Assembly: GCA_023213315.1 (NCBI GenBank)
Contig: JAKCPI010001573.1
Coordinates: 1-64,000 of the forward strand
From: Euborellia annulipes
Taxonomy: Eukaryota > Arthropoda > Insecta > Dermaptera > Anisolabididae
Reading direction: 5' to 3'
Length of the DNA: 64,000 nucleotides
The position numbers and the translations under genes are program-made. Within the stretch, counting starts at the first letter, position 1, and each line of letters opens with the position of its first letter. A model generated the notes under the pieces. That model ran no database searches. It saw nothing but the letters and a program-made list of their open reading frames with translations, and had not been told where the DNA came from. Below, piece by piece: positions 33,603 to 45,028 of this stretch.

Positions 33603-33860
33603 TTTGGAAAAAGTACTAGTACTTTACTGATGTACTTTTTCAGTTTTTTTTTGATTTTCTCAAAATTCTCTCAAACGATTTTGTTTAAAATTCATAAATC
33701 AACTATTTATTAGATGCTCTTTAAAAAGTATATCAGTGAAATTTTTTGTGGAAATCGTTTGAAGTACACTTTACTGATGTGGAAGCATTCGTAGCTCAGC
33801 GCCATCTATTCAAGTTTGGAACTAAAGTGCTAAGAGCAACTAAATATATCTGGTCTTTTT
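33603..33860 (+). mobile_element. Family A fragment, 'CGCCATCTA' subfamily
   Basis: Runs from AGTACTAGTACTTTACTGATG to AGCAACTAAATATATCTGG. Both end hairpins are missing. Confidence 0.65.
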
Positions 33861-33861
33861 C

Positions 33862-34740
33862 GGCATCTAAAGCCTTTTAGACTCCAATGAAATAAGATTG
33901 GTAGCCAATTAATTTGAAATAAATTTTTCTCGTTGGGGACGGGAAGCAAATTTCATCTCTCTGGAGCCTACGGTTGATAGTTTAAATTTAATAAAAAAAA
34001 ACTATTCATGTAAAAATGTAAATTTTTTTTTTCTTTTTTTTTTGTAAATCTCTTGGGTGCTCTGGTCTTTTTAAAATTATCATTTATTTTAAATTAATTA
34101 TCAATATGAACATATGTGTTTCGTCGGGCGTTCAACATCCTTCTTGCCTTGGGCCATCCATCCAGGGATTGACCTTACTTATTTACTTTGATTTTGGTGA
34201 CACTTTGAATTTCATTTATAGATATGTCGAATAATTTTTTGAGATATCTCTCTTCAAAATTATGTCAAATTTTACAATTACATAATCTATATTTAACGAA
34301 TTTTTTCCCAATCCCGGACTTTCGCTTTGGCATTGCTTAGCCGTAACAACTAAATTTAGAAATAAATTGCTGATAAACAATTAAATATCATTTTTTATGG
34401 CACAATCTTTTATATAAGAGGACGCCATGCATTATAAAAAGGGACAAGTATAAATTTCTATCAAATTTGTTTTAGTTTTTATGTAGTACTCTCAGAAACC
34501 AATTTTCAAAAAAAAAAAGTTTTTTTTTTTATTTATTTATTTATTGGCTGTCGGCCATCCCGCCATTCTCGTTTTTTTTTTTTTTTAACTATCTTTTTAC
34601 AGTAAAATAGTTACAATTAATATAAAATACATAATAGAAAACACAGTAATATAAAATACATGATAGGAAATACAGTAATACAAAATACATAGTAGCAATA
34701 ATATAATGTAAAATACATGGTAGGGGATACACTACTATCT
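33862..34740. other. Unassigned, two SINE-tail fragments
   Basis: TCTTTTTCGGCATCTAAAGCC at the start is a SINE tail. Short ATAATATAAAATACAT-like repeats occur at 34617-34720. Confidence 0.4.
34316..34372 (-). mobile_element. 5S-like SINE fragment
   Basis: The minus strand reads GTTACGGCTAAGCAATGCC and AAAGTCCGGGATTGGG. Confidence 0.45.
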
Positions 34741-34744
34741 AGTA

Positions 34745-34959
34745 CAGTGTTTCCCAACCTTTTGAAGTCGACGGCACCCCAAAGGTGCGTTGGGAATAAC
34801 ATTACACACTAAGGTGAAAATTATTTTATCTTTTTTTTTTTTAGCAAAACTAAATTTACTCCATAATATAGTAAAATTTAATTTTTTTTTTTCGTTTATC
34901 TAAATATCTCGCGGCACCCCTTAGCCATTCACGCGGGGCACACCGGTTGGGAGCCACTG
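34745..34959. mobile_element. hAT-type MITE
   Basis: CAGTGTTTCCCAACC...GGTTGGGAGCCACTG ends. Flanks agree at 6 of 8 bases. Internal GCGGCACCCC occurs near both ends. Confidence 0.75.
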
Positions 34960-35044
34960 CTCTATTACATAATAAGAAAAATATGATATATACTATAGAG
35001 GTTTATAAAATAATATTGTTTATCAAACAAAATTCATATAATAC

Positions 35045-35238
35045 AATTAAATATTTATTAATTCATATACCCGAAAAAATAAGGGTGTGCCGCCGGGAGT
35101 CGAACCACGGATCCTCCAATTTGTACTCGGAGTGCCCTAGCCGCTAGACCACAGCAATTGGAGGATTTGTGGTTCGACTCCCGACGGCACACCCTCATTT
35201 TTTCGAGTATATGAATTAATAAATATTTAATTTTATAA
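35045..35238. repeat. tRNA-like snapback palindrome
   Basis: Arms 35049-35128 and 35155-35236 are inverted copies around a 26-base loop with GGTCTAGCGGCTAGGGC (A-box-like, minus). Both arms carry the B-box word GTTCGACTCCC. A tRNA-like unit has been duplicated head to head together with its AT-rich 3' flank. Not a functional tRNA pair. Confidence 0.65.
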
Positions 35239-35277
35239 AATTTTCGTTTCGCGGCTCACATACGCGATATATAAATA

Positions 35278-35993
35278 TCTATATATAATAATTGCGGAGT
35301 GTCCGTCTGTCTGTCTGTCTGTCTGTCCGTCCGTCCGTCCGTCCGTCTGTCACGCTCTGTTTGACCAACTTCCCGTTGGAATTTTGAAACGAAATTTTGC
35401 AGTCTTATAGAGGACGTTATGGAGAGTCCCGGAAAAATACTCGGGTCCCGAAATTCCTATAACTTTTTGAGTTATTAATTCCTAAAGTTACGATTTCTCC
35501 CATAGGAAATGTATAGAGAAATATTTTTGTATTCTTTTCATTTGTGTATTCCATGAATGTAAACAAATCCTCAAGCAGGCACTGGATTGGAATACGTACG
35601 TAGTAATAATAACTTTGTTTTCATAATTAAGAAAAGGCGAGGGTTGCCCCCGGGTCTGGCGTAGTAGGTAGCGTGCCTACCTCCTATACCAAACGTCGCG
35701 GGTTCGGGCCCAGGCAGTCCGATGATTTTATTTAAGCCATTTGGATACCAAATGGCTTAAATAGAAATAACTGAACCCCAAATTGATATATTAATTACAA
35801 CGGTTATCGTCAAAGTCTTAAATGGCCTAAGTTGCCGAAAAGACTGTGTGAATGTGTGTGAGTGAGAGTGTGAATGAGAAAAAAAAAAAAGGCGAGGGAC
35901 CGCCGCAGGCGCCCGAGCCAGCGGCTAGGGGGGTCCAGGGGGCGTAGCCCCCTGCTAGATGCGAAGCCCGCCGAAGGCGGGCGGCGCGGCTAG
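35278..35993 (+). mobile_element. Non-autonomous Helitron carrying a SINE
   Basis: Starts TCTATATATAATAATTGCGG after A and ends CGGCGCGGCTAG before T. A hairpin GCCCGCC/GGCGGGC (35966-35982) lies just upstream of the end. A GTCT/GTCC microsatellite is near the start. A SINE (35644-35886) is inserted with the duplication AAAAGGCGAGGG. Confidence 0.88.
35644..35886 (+). mobile_element. SINE S1 variant in Helitron
   Basis: The head reads GGTCTGGCGTAGTAGGTAGCGTGCCTACC, a different tRNA-like variant from the GGTGTAGGGG copies. Exact 12-bp duplication AAAAGGCGAGGG. Confidence 0.88.
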
Positions 35994-35999
35994 TTATAT

Positions 36000-36980
36000 A
36001 TAATTTCTTATTTATTTAAAAAAAAAAGTTAGATTCCTGATAAAATATCAGATCTAACTCTAACCATTTGTCGGCTGAACTTAAAGCCAAAAAAAAAAAA
36101 AAAAAAAAAAAAACAGAGAACAAACAACGAGCAAATAAAACAACATTTTTTTGACTATCCTTTTAATGCCTAATTAAAAGAAATATTTTAGCAAATTTTT
36201 TTTTTTCGCAATAAAAAAATATTTCGCATTTTTTTTTTTTTTTTTTGATAAAGACATTTATTTATTTATTTATTTTTATAAATTCAGTATATATTGATAA
36301 TAAACTCATTCTATCATTTGTGAGAATCAACAAACCAACCGCGGCTCGCTCCTGGACCACAATTTCCTGGACTTCTTTCTTGCTCTCCCCTCTCTCCTCT
36401 TATCATATTCTAATTTCCTTTATTTTTACTATCTTTACTTTTTTTGTACTTTTGTGGTTTTTCTTATTTTATTTTTAATATATTAACTTCCTTTCTATCA
36501 ATAAAAAAAAAAAAAAAGAAATATTTTTACTTAAAATTTTCGAGAATCAATTTCCTTTTATCGGATTTTAGGTGAAGCACTCACTATTGACTGATAGACA
36601 CAGGAAAAGGATGTTTTATTATTTCTTCATATTTTAAAGAATTTGGTAAATGTTAATTCTGAATAAATCAAATTTCTTAAGTTCATGATAAACTTTTTTT
36701 TTTTTTTTTTAGTTAAAAAAATGAGTTTTTTTTTCATATATAATATTTGATGTTAAGCAATGCCAAGCGCGGGAAAACCTGGTGTTGGTGCCCCCCCAGG
36801 AATCAGCGTGTAGTGCCCTCCGGTAGTATAAAATTAATATATGTATATATAAAATTAAAACCCTAATAACCTCTGAAGCAGAAAAACGGGAATTAAAAAA
36901 AAAAAAAAAAAAAATTGCTATTTGAGGTACTATTAGGAAAGATTTGTGAAGTTAGCAACTTGTTAAGACATCATTTATAA
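36000..36980. other. AT-rich with long A/T runs
   Basis: Poly-A at 36090-36111 and 36893-36914. One 5S-like fragment. Otherwise empty. Confidence 0.4.
36753..36835 (+). mobile_element. 5S-like SINE fragment
   Basis: GTTAAGCAATGCCAAGCGCG, then GGTGTTGGTGCC, then AATCAGCGTGTAG. Head middle only. Confidence 0.5.
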
Positions 36981-36984
36981 AAAA

Positions 36985-37850
36985 TTGAAGGGCTTATAGT
37001 CCAAGTGCTGGCGACGAAAATGGGCATGAGTTTTCTGAAGACTAATATTTTCAAAATAGGTTGCATTAGAGTGATGGAAAGATACTCTAGAGTCAGCACT
37101 TCCAGTACCGGGACCTTTGGCCGGAATAAGCCGGTAAAGTTGCGGGAAGATGGTGTTTAGCAAATATCTCGAAAACTATGCTGTTTTCCGCAAAAATTCA
37201 TCTAATTAAATTACAAACAAAAATGGTCTAGTACATAATCAATCTAAAATAAACGGTTCTTGTTACCATGACAACCATTAAATTTTACCCCTCTAAATCT
37301 CCCGAACCGTTCCCTTCAGCGTGATTATGTACTAGACCATTTTTGTTTGTAATTTAATTTCAATTATTTTTGTATACCGGTAGATAAATTTTTGCGGAAA
37401 AGCACATAGTTTTCGAGATATCTGCGAAAAACCATCTTCCCGCAACTATACCGGCTTATTCCCGCTAAACGCTCCGGTACTAGAAGTGCTGACTCTAGAC
37501 AAGGGCGGATAGAAAGGGAGGGGTGGGTAAAGGGGGTAATTATCCCCCTGAGATTTGAAAAAAATGTATTTTTAATGTTAAATTTTATAAATTAATACTT
37601 AAAAATTTGATTTGTATTTATATCCTGGCAAACAAGTACAGAATGCATTTTTAAATTACCGAAATTAAGAAAAATATGTGTGCTGTGCGACCAGTCACTC
37701 CAGATTACCCCCCCCCCCCCGAGAAACACCTCTGGATCCGCCACTGACTCTAGAGTGTCTTTCCATCACTAAAATGCAACCTATTCTGAAAATATTAGCC
37801 TTCAGAAAACTCTAGTCCATTTTTGTCGCCAGCTCTTCGACTATTAGCGG
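36985..37850. mobile_element. Long foldback repeat split by a hAT MITE
   Basis: The left arm (36985-37240) mirrors the right arm (37325-37499 plus 37747-37850) after removal of the 247-base hAT insertion. The loop is about 85 bases and GC-richer. Shared words include GTGCTGACTCTAGA and CCGGCTTATTCC. No coding content was seen. Confidence 0.65.
37500..37746 (+). mobile_element. hAT-type MITE (family B)
   Basis: Same layout as 21290-21557. Exact duplication ACTCTAGA at 37492-37499 and 37747-37754. Inserted in the arm of the foldback repeat 36985-37850. Confidence 0.88.
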
Positions 37851-37854
37851 AATA

Positions 37855-38855
37855 TAGTCATAAGCCACCATATTGACACTTTTTAGATATTCATACCATT
37901 GTATTCTTTACATATCTTTCTTTAATACTACACAAAGTTCCTTAATATTACAATAATTGTCTGCACATAATAAGTGCAAGTTCTCTACTTGGCCAGCTAG
38001 TAAAGATTTGAGTAGTAAAGAACCTTTTATACCAAAATAATCACTTTTCTATTTAAACATGGATAAATTTTTTTAAACATCAGAATACAATAGAATATGA
38101 CAAAAAAAATTTTTTACTAGCATTAATTTTTTTTCTTTTGTATATTCATTTAAATGATGAATTTGAAAATGTTCATTTTCTTTCTCAACATAATAAAGTT
38201 TTTTTTTTTTTTTTTAATAATAATAAATTCCCTCATTAATCAATAGATTGGTTCAATAAATCAAATTAAAATATTTGAAATGCATTCAAGTAGGTAGGTA
38301 GCAGCGGCCATAAAAACGTTCCTCCTAAAAGGATTTAAATTCGTACCCTCTAAGCTCTCTCTCTTTTCCATGTTCCCATCGTCGTCTCTTAGAGGTCAAC
38401 AGGTAGTTGAGTTGAGTTGGAATCGCGTAGAATGAAGAGGAATATTCAACAACAACAACAACACTTGCACCAAACACCTGCTGCCTAAGCATCAGCACAT
38501 TAATTGCTAAATTCCCTTCTTCTTCTTCTTCTCTTCGTGTTTGCAAGCCATCAAAAGAGCTAGAGAATAATATTTCAATCTTATATTTTTATACATAGAG
38601 AAAACAACCAGATCTAATAAATTTTTTGCTATAAATTTCATCTTACAAATAAATAACTGATGATTATTCCTGACAAATTTGTATTTAAATTCGAAAATAA
38701 CATCAAGAAATGAAGTTTTATTTTATTTCTTTCATCCTTAAATAAATATTATTGTAAAATAAATAAATAACAAATAAATAATGGTTTAAACTTGAACTTA
38801 AACAACGTTTCGGTTTTTTTCTCAGAATAATTAGACTTGTAAAAAAAAAAGAATA
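37855..38855. other. Unassigned
   Basis: A CAA repeat at 38448-38462 and a GAA/TTC run at 38515-38532. The Glu-rich short frame there is low-complexity. Confidence 0.4.
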
Positions 38856-38888
38856 CTTTTTTCTCTCTATATATTTCATATATATAGG

Positions 38889-39129
38889 CATGGGCGTAGC
38901 CAGACATCTTGTTAGGGGGCAACCCCTCGTTAGGGCGAGAGGGGGGTTTGCAATTAATATATACATAGATTATTAATTATTTATTTAAATAAAAAAAAAA
39001 TTAAATTAATGTAGTGGATTAGGGTGTTAAAAAAAAATTCCCAATGGGAAAAATATATATATATATATATTTTTTTTTTAATTTAGGGACAAGCAATGGC
39101 CCCCCTGTCTCCCCCTGGCTACGCCCATG
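38889..39129. mobile_element. hAT-type MITE with perfect 15-bp ends
   Basis: CATGGGCGTAGCCAG...CTGGCTACGCCCATG, with duplication TATATAGG at 38881-38888 and 39130-39137. It sits immediately next to the family B insertion's duplication. Confidence 0.92.
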
Positions 39130-39145
39130 TATATAGGGTAAGAGA

Positions 39146-39390
39146 CAAGGGCGGATACAAGGGGCGGGGGTAAAGGGGTAATTACCCTCCTGAGATTTAA
39201 AAAAAACTTATTTTTAATGTAAAATTTTAAAAATTAATACTTTAAAATTTGTTTTGCATTTATATTCTGTCAAACAAGTACAGAATGCGCCTTTAAATTT
39301 CCGAAATTAAGAAAAAAAATGTGTGCTGTGTGACCAGTCACACCAGATTACCCCCCCCCCCCCCGAGAAACACCTCTGGATCCGCCCTTG
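39146..39390 (+). mobile_element. hAT-type MITE (family B)
   Basis: Duplication GTAAGAGA at 39138-39145 and 39391-39398, part of a family A hairpin stem. Confidence 0.9.
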
Positions 39391-39449
39391 GTAAGAGAAA
39401 TTAAAAAATCAAGTTTTTGATTCGATGATTAAATAAAATAAAAGTTTCA

Positions 39450-39702
39450 GTCTTTCTGAATCCAAAAAATGAGTTTTCGCAACAAAATAGGCCTATCTCA
39501 AGAACGAAAAGAACTAGGAGATTGAAATTTTATATTTTAATTTAGGCATGGCACGTGATATGAAGCTTTTCAACAAAATTGGCCAAAAAATGATGAACTT
39601 TTTCAGTTTTTTTTTTTTTTTCGATTTTCTCAAAATTTTCTCCAACGATTTTGATTAAAATTCATAAATCTCATTTGCCCTTACTACTACTCCATAGGAT
39701 GA
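39450..39702 (+). mobile_element. Family A decayed internal fragment
   Basis: CTGAATCCAAAAAATGAG through TTGATTAAAATTCATAAATC. The microsatellite is lost. Confidence 0.6.
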
Positions 39703-39704
39703 GT

Positions 39705-40820
39705 GGAGATAGACGGAAACGCCCAAGGACCACTAGGGATTTTGTGAGATAATATGTGTGTGTGTGTGTGTGTGTATTGTACCAGTGGCGGTCTCAGGAT
39801 TTGGTCAAGGGGGGCCCAATTTTTATTATTTTTTATATATTTATTCCTTATTTTTAAAAATGATACATTTTAACTTTCAAAAAATAAAATCTTTTAAATT
39901 AAAAAAAAATTAAAAGAGTAAGAAATTCATTTTTTTCCAAAATATTTTATATAGACCTCATTGTATTTCTAATTTCTAAAAAGATTTTATATTGAATTAA
40001 AAGAACAAAATTAAAAATATTTATTTCCTTCAAATATAGCCTAAAAAATCTTTGATAAAATCACTAGCAAATTTTTTAAAATTTAAATTTTATTAAAATT
40101 GTGATTTTATTTAAAATTTTTAAAGCTTTATACCAGATTTGTTTTTGTTTTATACTATTTGAACATATTAAATTATTTTAATTTTCTAAAAAAAAATTTT
40201 TTGCCCCCCCCCCCCTGATTCAAATTCGTTCCGGTGCCCCTGGCTACCATCCCACCAGATTTTTAGATCTAAAATGCCTGAAAAGACTCAGCAAATGTTT
40301 ATGTTTAGGAAAGTATCGTTGCATCATCCATGCTTTTTTTTTTTAAATTTTTTAATTGTCAGACCGCTATTGAAATGGAGCTAGTAATTAAAGCGAAAAA
40401 GCAAACACCTTATTAAAAAAATATTAATAATTATCATTAATCATTCATTCATTCATTGACTGACTCTGTTGAGGAAGAAATTTTTATTTAATTCTCTCTC
40501 TATGATAGATAGACATTTTGGCATCATCTTATAATAATTAGAGCATTGAATAACAACCTATTCATCTTTTAAATTTTAAACTAATAATAATCGGTTGCCT
40601 ACTGTATGTCTAATATATCATTTGGCCTAGTGTTTTTTTTTTTAATATTCAAAGAAAAATGGAGAAATTTTTTTCTCAAGGTGTTATTTATTTATTTATT
40701 TTTTTGTTGTGTTATTTTTTTATTAAGTGAAAATTCGGCTCTTTGATTCTGATTTTATAAAAAATTTTTCTATGATTTTCACTCTAATGGTATGAAGTTT
40801 AATATGGGACAGCCTGCCTG
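39705..40820. other. AT-rich, unassigned
   Basis: GT run at 39757-39774. 39784-40250 begins GGCGGTCTCAGGATTTGG and ends CCTGGCTACC, perhaps a decayed hAT, but no duplication was found. Confidence 0.4.
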
Positions 40821-41436
40821 ACGAAGATTGTTTTAAAGAACCCTCGTTTGTATTCAGCTAACAAATTTATTATACCACTGCATAATCAACGTTGCGGAAC
40901 ACTAAACGTTTCCTTCCTCAGGACTCTAAACTTTTCACATAAAGGTTCATTAAAAATGCATAAAAGATTTTATATACCTACAAGGAGGAGGATTTTGTCG
41001 AATTTTAACGAATTTACAGTATCTTTATGTGAACCTTTATATATATATTTAACATAAGAGTCTTGAGTAAAGAAACGTTTAGTCTTCTAAAACATCGACT
41101 AACACCAGTGCCAGGGGCGTATATAGAAATTTTTTCGGGGGGGGGGGGGCGGAACTCAAAAATTTTTCTGCGGAAAAATTTTTTTTAAGAAACTAAATTT
41201 TTTTCACAAGAAATTTTTTGCGGAAAATTTTTTCTTTTGCGGAACCAAAGTTTTCCATCCTGCGGAAAAATTTGTTGTGCTGGTGTCTGTATATCCCTAT
41301 ATATGTATGTATATGTGTTTGGGAAATTTCGGGGGTCCCGGGCCCCCTCGCCCCCCCCTATATACGCCACTGACCAGTGCTATAATAAATTTGTTACCTG
41401 AATTCAAAAGAGTGTTATTTCTTTAAAACTGCAACA
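40820..41436. mobile_element. Palindromic PLE-like element interrupted by a hAT MITE
   Basis: Left arm 40827-40940. The right arm is split into 41028-41111 and 41373-41436 by the hAT element at 41112-41372. When that insertion is skipped the arms align (AAATTTATTATA...CACTG on both). AAACGTTTC blocks followed by CTCAGGA/CTCAAGA occur in both arms. Confidence 0.5.
41112..41372 (+). mobile_element. hAT-type MITE (family C)
   Basis: CAGGGGCGTATATAG...CTATATACGCCACTG, with exact duplication ACCAGTGC (41104-41111, 41373-41380). The interior has repeated TTTTCTGCGGAA-like words. Confidence 0.9.
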
Positions 41437-41504
41437 AAATATTAAATTAAACAGTACGAATTCGTTTGCATATGGTAAGGCATGCAAAAATTTACTTCAT
41501 AAAT

Positions 41505-42062
41505 CACATATTTTATAAGGAATTTTTCAATGCGGTTTTTTTTTAAATGAATTATATTCATAAGAGATTATTGGGACATCGAGCTATATTTTTTTAAATG
41601 ACTTATTAAAAAATTACCGTAGTTAATTTTTTTGTAATCAAGCAAATACAAAAAAACAATCTGTCCCAATAATCTTTAATTTTTTTTTTAATTTAAAAAT
41701 GAATTTATTGTTATTATTAATCACATATTAATTAAGAAATTTTTAAAATAAGCTTAGATGATTTATTTAAAATTCAACTGTCAAATGAGTTCAGCATTCT
41801 TGCAATAGATGGCAGGCTAATCTAACAGTCGATATAGTATTAGCCTGTATCTGACCTATATTTATATATTTTTGTAAAAGATACATAATATATAATAACA
41901 TTTATAAAGTATTTATTGTTAAAAGATCAATGAAAATCAACCAAATATTATTAGCTACCATTCTCTTGGCAAATTTTTGAATTACTTGGTATTTGGGCAT
42001 AGTTTTAATGACACACCACGCCATCTTAGTGGGAAAAACATGAGTAACCACTTCGCTCCCGT
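41505..42062. repeat. Dispersed repeat, partner of 23790-24345
   Basis: Uninterrupted inverted copy 17.5 kb away, lying directly beside the palindromic element that ends near 41436. AT-rich, no frame, family unknown. Confidence 0.75.
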
Positions 42063-42064
42063 AG

Positions 42065-42910
42065 CCCCTTAACTCAAAAATTGAATTTTCGGACTTTCGC
42101 CACTAGGATTCTCAGTAGGCGATACATTGAATAACTGCAATGAATACAAATTTATATTTTTTTTTCTAAAATGCTCTATGCACTTGTCACTATAATGTTT
42201 ACTTATGTGTCTCTTTTTTTCTGTTTGTTTTCCAGGTGAGTGAAACATGATGAGACGACGGATTGCGTTTTTTTTTTCTTCTCTCTTTGCTTGCTGTCTG
42301 TCTGTCTTTTAACTTCTTAGAAAAAAGGTCTCCTATGATGTGAGTAAATCATCCTATTAGTCACACGTACCTGCATCCATTCATGCACTTTAATCATTTC
42401 AAAAAGCTAAGCTAAAGTAATCAAATCGAATTATTAAAATAATTATAGCCTAAAGCGATTAAAAAAAAAAAAAAAAATCTATATCTATATGAAATAATAA
42501 TGTTTTTAAATACCATTAAGAATAATTTGTAATTATACATCTTTTAAAAAATGTGACATAATTACTCGGAAGGAAAAATAATTTTTATTATCTTCATCTT
42601 CAATAAGAAGACATCTTAATTTTTTTTTTTTTTATCTTTTGCATTTTCTCTCTTAATTATCTCTCAGGATGATTGATATCTATTTTTGCTTTATCCCTCC
42701 AAAGGGATCTCTCTCTTATTAGGTTATACCTAACAATTAACAGATTAAATAATCTCTAGTGACGTAGCGTTCAACTTTCATAGTTTTGACGTTAGAAACA
42801 GGGAAATTCCTTACATTATTTTTGCTTAATATCACATATAATTTGTTTTTAATTTTTTCTTTGAAAAATTTCGTAGCAAGACTATATAAAAAAATAAATA
42901 GGTGAAATAA
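42065..42910. other. Single-copy-looking DNA
   Basis: Contains two splice-like words discussed under findings and rejections (42233-42240 plus, 42369-42384 minus). No repeat was recognised. Confidence 0.4.
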
Positions 42911-42912
42911 TA

Positions 42913-43007
42913 ACTATCCGCGGCGTTCGCTTTCGGCGGGCTTCGCCCCCCCCCCTAGAGCCCCCACCAGCTGACTCGGGCCCGCATGTGGTCGACCCTC
43001 GCCTTTT
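42913..43007 (-). mobile_element. Helitron 3' end fragment
   Basis: Reverse complement of the GGCGAGGG...GCCCGCCGAAAGCG...CGGATAG end, with CTAG mutated to ATAG. A SINE directly adjoins at 43008. Confidence 0.65.
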
Positions 43008-43237
43008 CTTTTTTTTTTTTAACACTCACACTTTTTTCCCACTCACATTCATACAGTCTTTTTTGGCAACTTAGGCCATTTAAGACTTTTAACGATACTC
43101 GTTATTTGTAAATATATCCATTGGAGGTTTTGGATACCAAATGGCTTAAATAAAATCATCGGACTGCCTGGGGTCCGAACCCGCGACGTTTGGTATATGA
43201 GGTTAGCACGCTAACCTCTACACCACGCCCCGTGGGC
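43008..43237 (-). mobile_element. SINE S1 copy
   Basis: Full head (GGTGTAGAGGTTAGCG on minus). It lies between a Helitron end fragment and a family A copy with no family A 3' hairpin. Confidence 0.82.
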
Positions 43238-43772
43238 AGATGTAAAATTTATAAGTATGGGAAAATATTTATATTTTGTTACCATGGCAACCATTTCTCC
43301 TATCTTCCCTATGAAATACATGAGTAAAGTGGTCTTCAGAAGATTTCAATTGCAAAATGAGAATATACATTTTAAAGAGCATCTAAAAAATAATTTATTT
43401 TTGAATTAAAAAAAAAATCGTTGGAGCAAATTTTGAGAAAATCGAAAAAAAAACTGAAAAAGTACATCAGTAAAGTACTAGTAATCTTTGGGCGATTTTG
43501 ATTAAAAGCTTATTTTCACGCTTCCGGGAGGTGTTTAACTTATATATAAAATTTCAGACTCATAGCTCAATTCCTTCATGTTTAAAATTGAACTCACACA
43601 CACACAGACACACAGACAGACAGACCATGTCGCGAAAACCACTTTTTTGGATTCAGGGGACCTCAAAACGTGAAGATCCATCAAAATCTCGACATCGAAT
43701 TTTTGACATGAATCCAATACTTTCTCTCTATATATATATTACATATATACATAGGTAAGAGAAAGTAAAAGG
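43238..43772 (-). mobile_element. Family A copy lacking its 3' hairpin
   Basis: The body begins directly after the SINE end at 43237. Microsatellite of CACA/GACA at 43591-43624. The 5' hairpin is at about 43718-43768. Confidence 0.7.
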
Positions 43773-44250
43773 AATTAATATTTCTTTAACATGGACAACT
43801 TTATTTATTTATTTATTGACTATCGTTTTTAGATAAGAATGAAAATTTATTAACTCTTCGGGTTTTTTTTTTTTTTTTTTTCGTTTGTCGAGTCCCAAGT
43901 TAAGATGTTATTTAATATTAGAAAATTAATCTCTCTTGGCTCCTCTAATTTGTTTTGGCCCTGGCGTGTGTCTGTCTGTGTGTGTGTGTATTAGAAACAT
44001 AAGCAAGTCGAGGAGGTTGGTCCATTTGACACCCAGAGAGAGGCATCTCTATTTCCAAATGTCCCGGGCATGATAAATGATCAGAGGCTGTGAGCCACTC
44101 ACTCCCAGGAGGTTTTGTTTGTTTGTTTGTTTCCATTTGCATTTGCATAAGCGAATGTTGTCTCGCTATCGGCTATTATGGGATAAAATTTAACAAGGGG
44201 CAAGCAAGCACTCCAACTAACATTTATTTACCTCTATTATATCAGTTCCA
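43773..44250. other. Single-copy-looking, less AT-rich
   Basis: 44000-44110 is balanced in base composition and free of known repeats. A possible conserved non-coding segment, without direct proof. Confidence 0.35.
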
Positions 44251-44257
44251 TTGATTA

Positions 44258-44704
44258 CACTGTGCTACAAAATGAAACTTTTTTTCTGGCCCCGAGAAAA
44301 TTCCTTCAGATTCTAAAGTAAAATGACCTCCTGAATCCAAATATGACCTCCGTTTCCCCCAGCACGTACCGTTTTCGGGGGGTAGCCCCCTACTTATTTC
44401 CACCCCTTTTCGTTAATTATAGGGCCACGAAAAAAATTTGGAGGGATGAAAAGGAATATTTTAGCCTTAACATTTCTTCAGAAGGTCTAGAGAAGTGAAA
44501 AGTTAAAAAACATTAACATTTGGATCCAAGGGGGAGGGTGGGGGAGGATTTTGTCCCTTAAAATGCAAAATAATCATTAAAAATGATCGATTTTTTCTGA
44601 TTTTTCACAATTTTTTCACTGATTTTCTACATATTCAGGCGGACAGACCCACCTCACCTCATCTGAAGGAATTTTCTCGGGGCTTTTTTTCTTGTAGCAC
44701 AGTG
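44258..44704. mobile_element. TIR element with TTA flanks
   Basis: About 55-base inverted ends (CACTGTGCTACAA...TTGTAGCACAGTG, extending through CCCCGAGAAAATTCCTTCAG). TTA lies at 44255-44257 and 44705-44707. The interior is non-coding. Related sequence, CCGAAAACGGTA, occurs near 53490. Confidence 0.65.
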
Positions 44705-45028
44705 TTACCATATCCAAATGATCACCCCCTTAGATTCAGGCACTTATAAATGTAGGTCATTTAAGGAACATGAAGGAATTTTCAAATAATGACTCGAATT
44801 TAGTTGGAGAGATCGAGTGATATATTATAAAAAGATTTGAGTATTCAATTCAAATTCATTATCTGAATTTACTTTTACAAAATTATAATATTTTGTTACG
44901 ATTTCTCCAATAGGAAATGCATAGAGAAATACTTATGTATTCCTTGCATTTATGTATTCTGTGATTGTAAACAAATCCTCAAGTAAGCACTGGATTGGGA
45001 TACGTAGTAATAATAATAATAATAACAA

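Larger units (their letters stand above)
38860..39410 (-). mobile_element. Family A 5' hairpin split by two adjacent hAT MITEs
   Basis: The left half of the hairpin ends with ATATATAGG at 38888 and resumes as GTAAGAGAAA at 39391. Between them lie the MITEs 38889-39129 and 39146-39390. Confidence 0.65.

Noticed and set aside
35090..35195. Pair of convergent tRNA genes
   Set aside because: The halves are mirror copies sharing one loop, and neither has a 5' acceptor strand.
38325..38546. 73-residue Glu/Val-rich frame
   Set aside because: Built on GAA and CAA repeats; no conserved motif.
42233..42240. CAG|GTGAGT after a pyrimidine tract on plus (recursive splice site look-alike)
   Set aside because: The only supported host gene is on the minus strand, and there is no plus-strand exon nearby.
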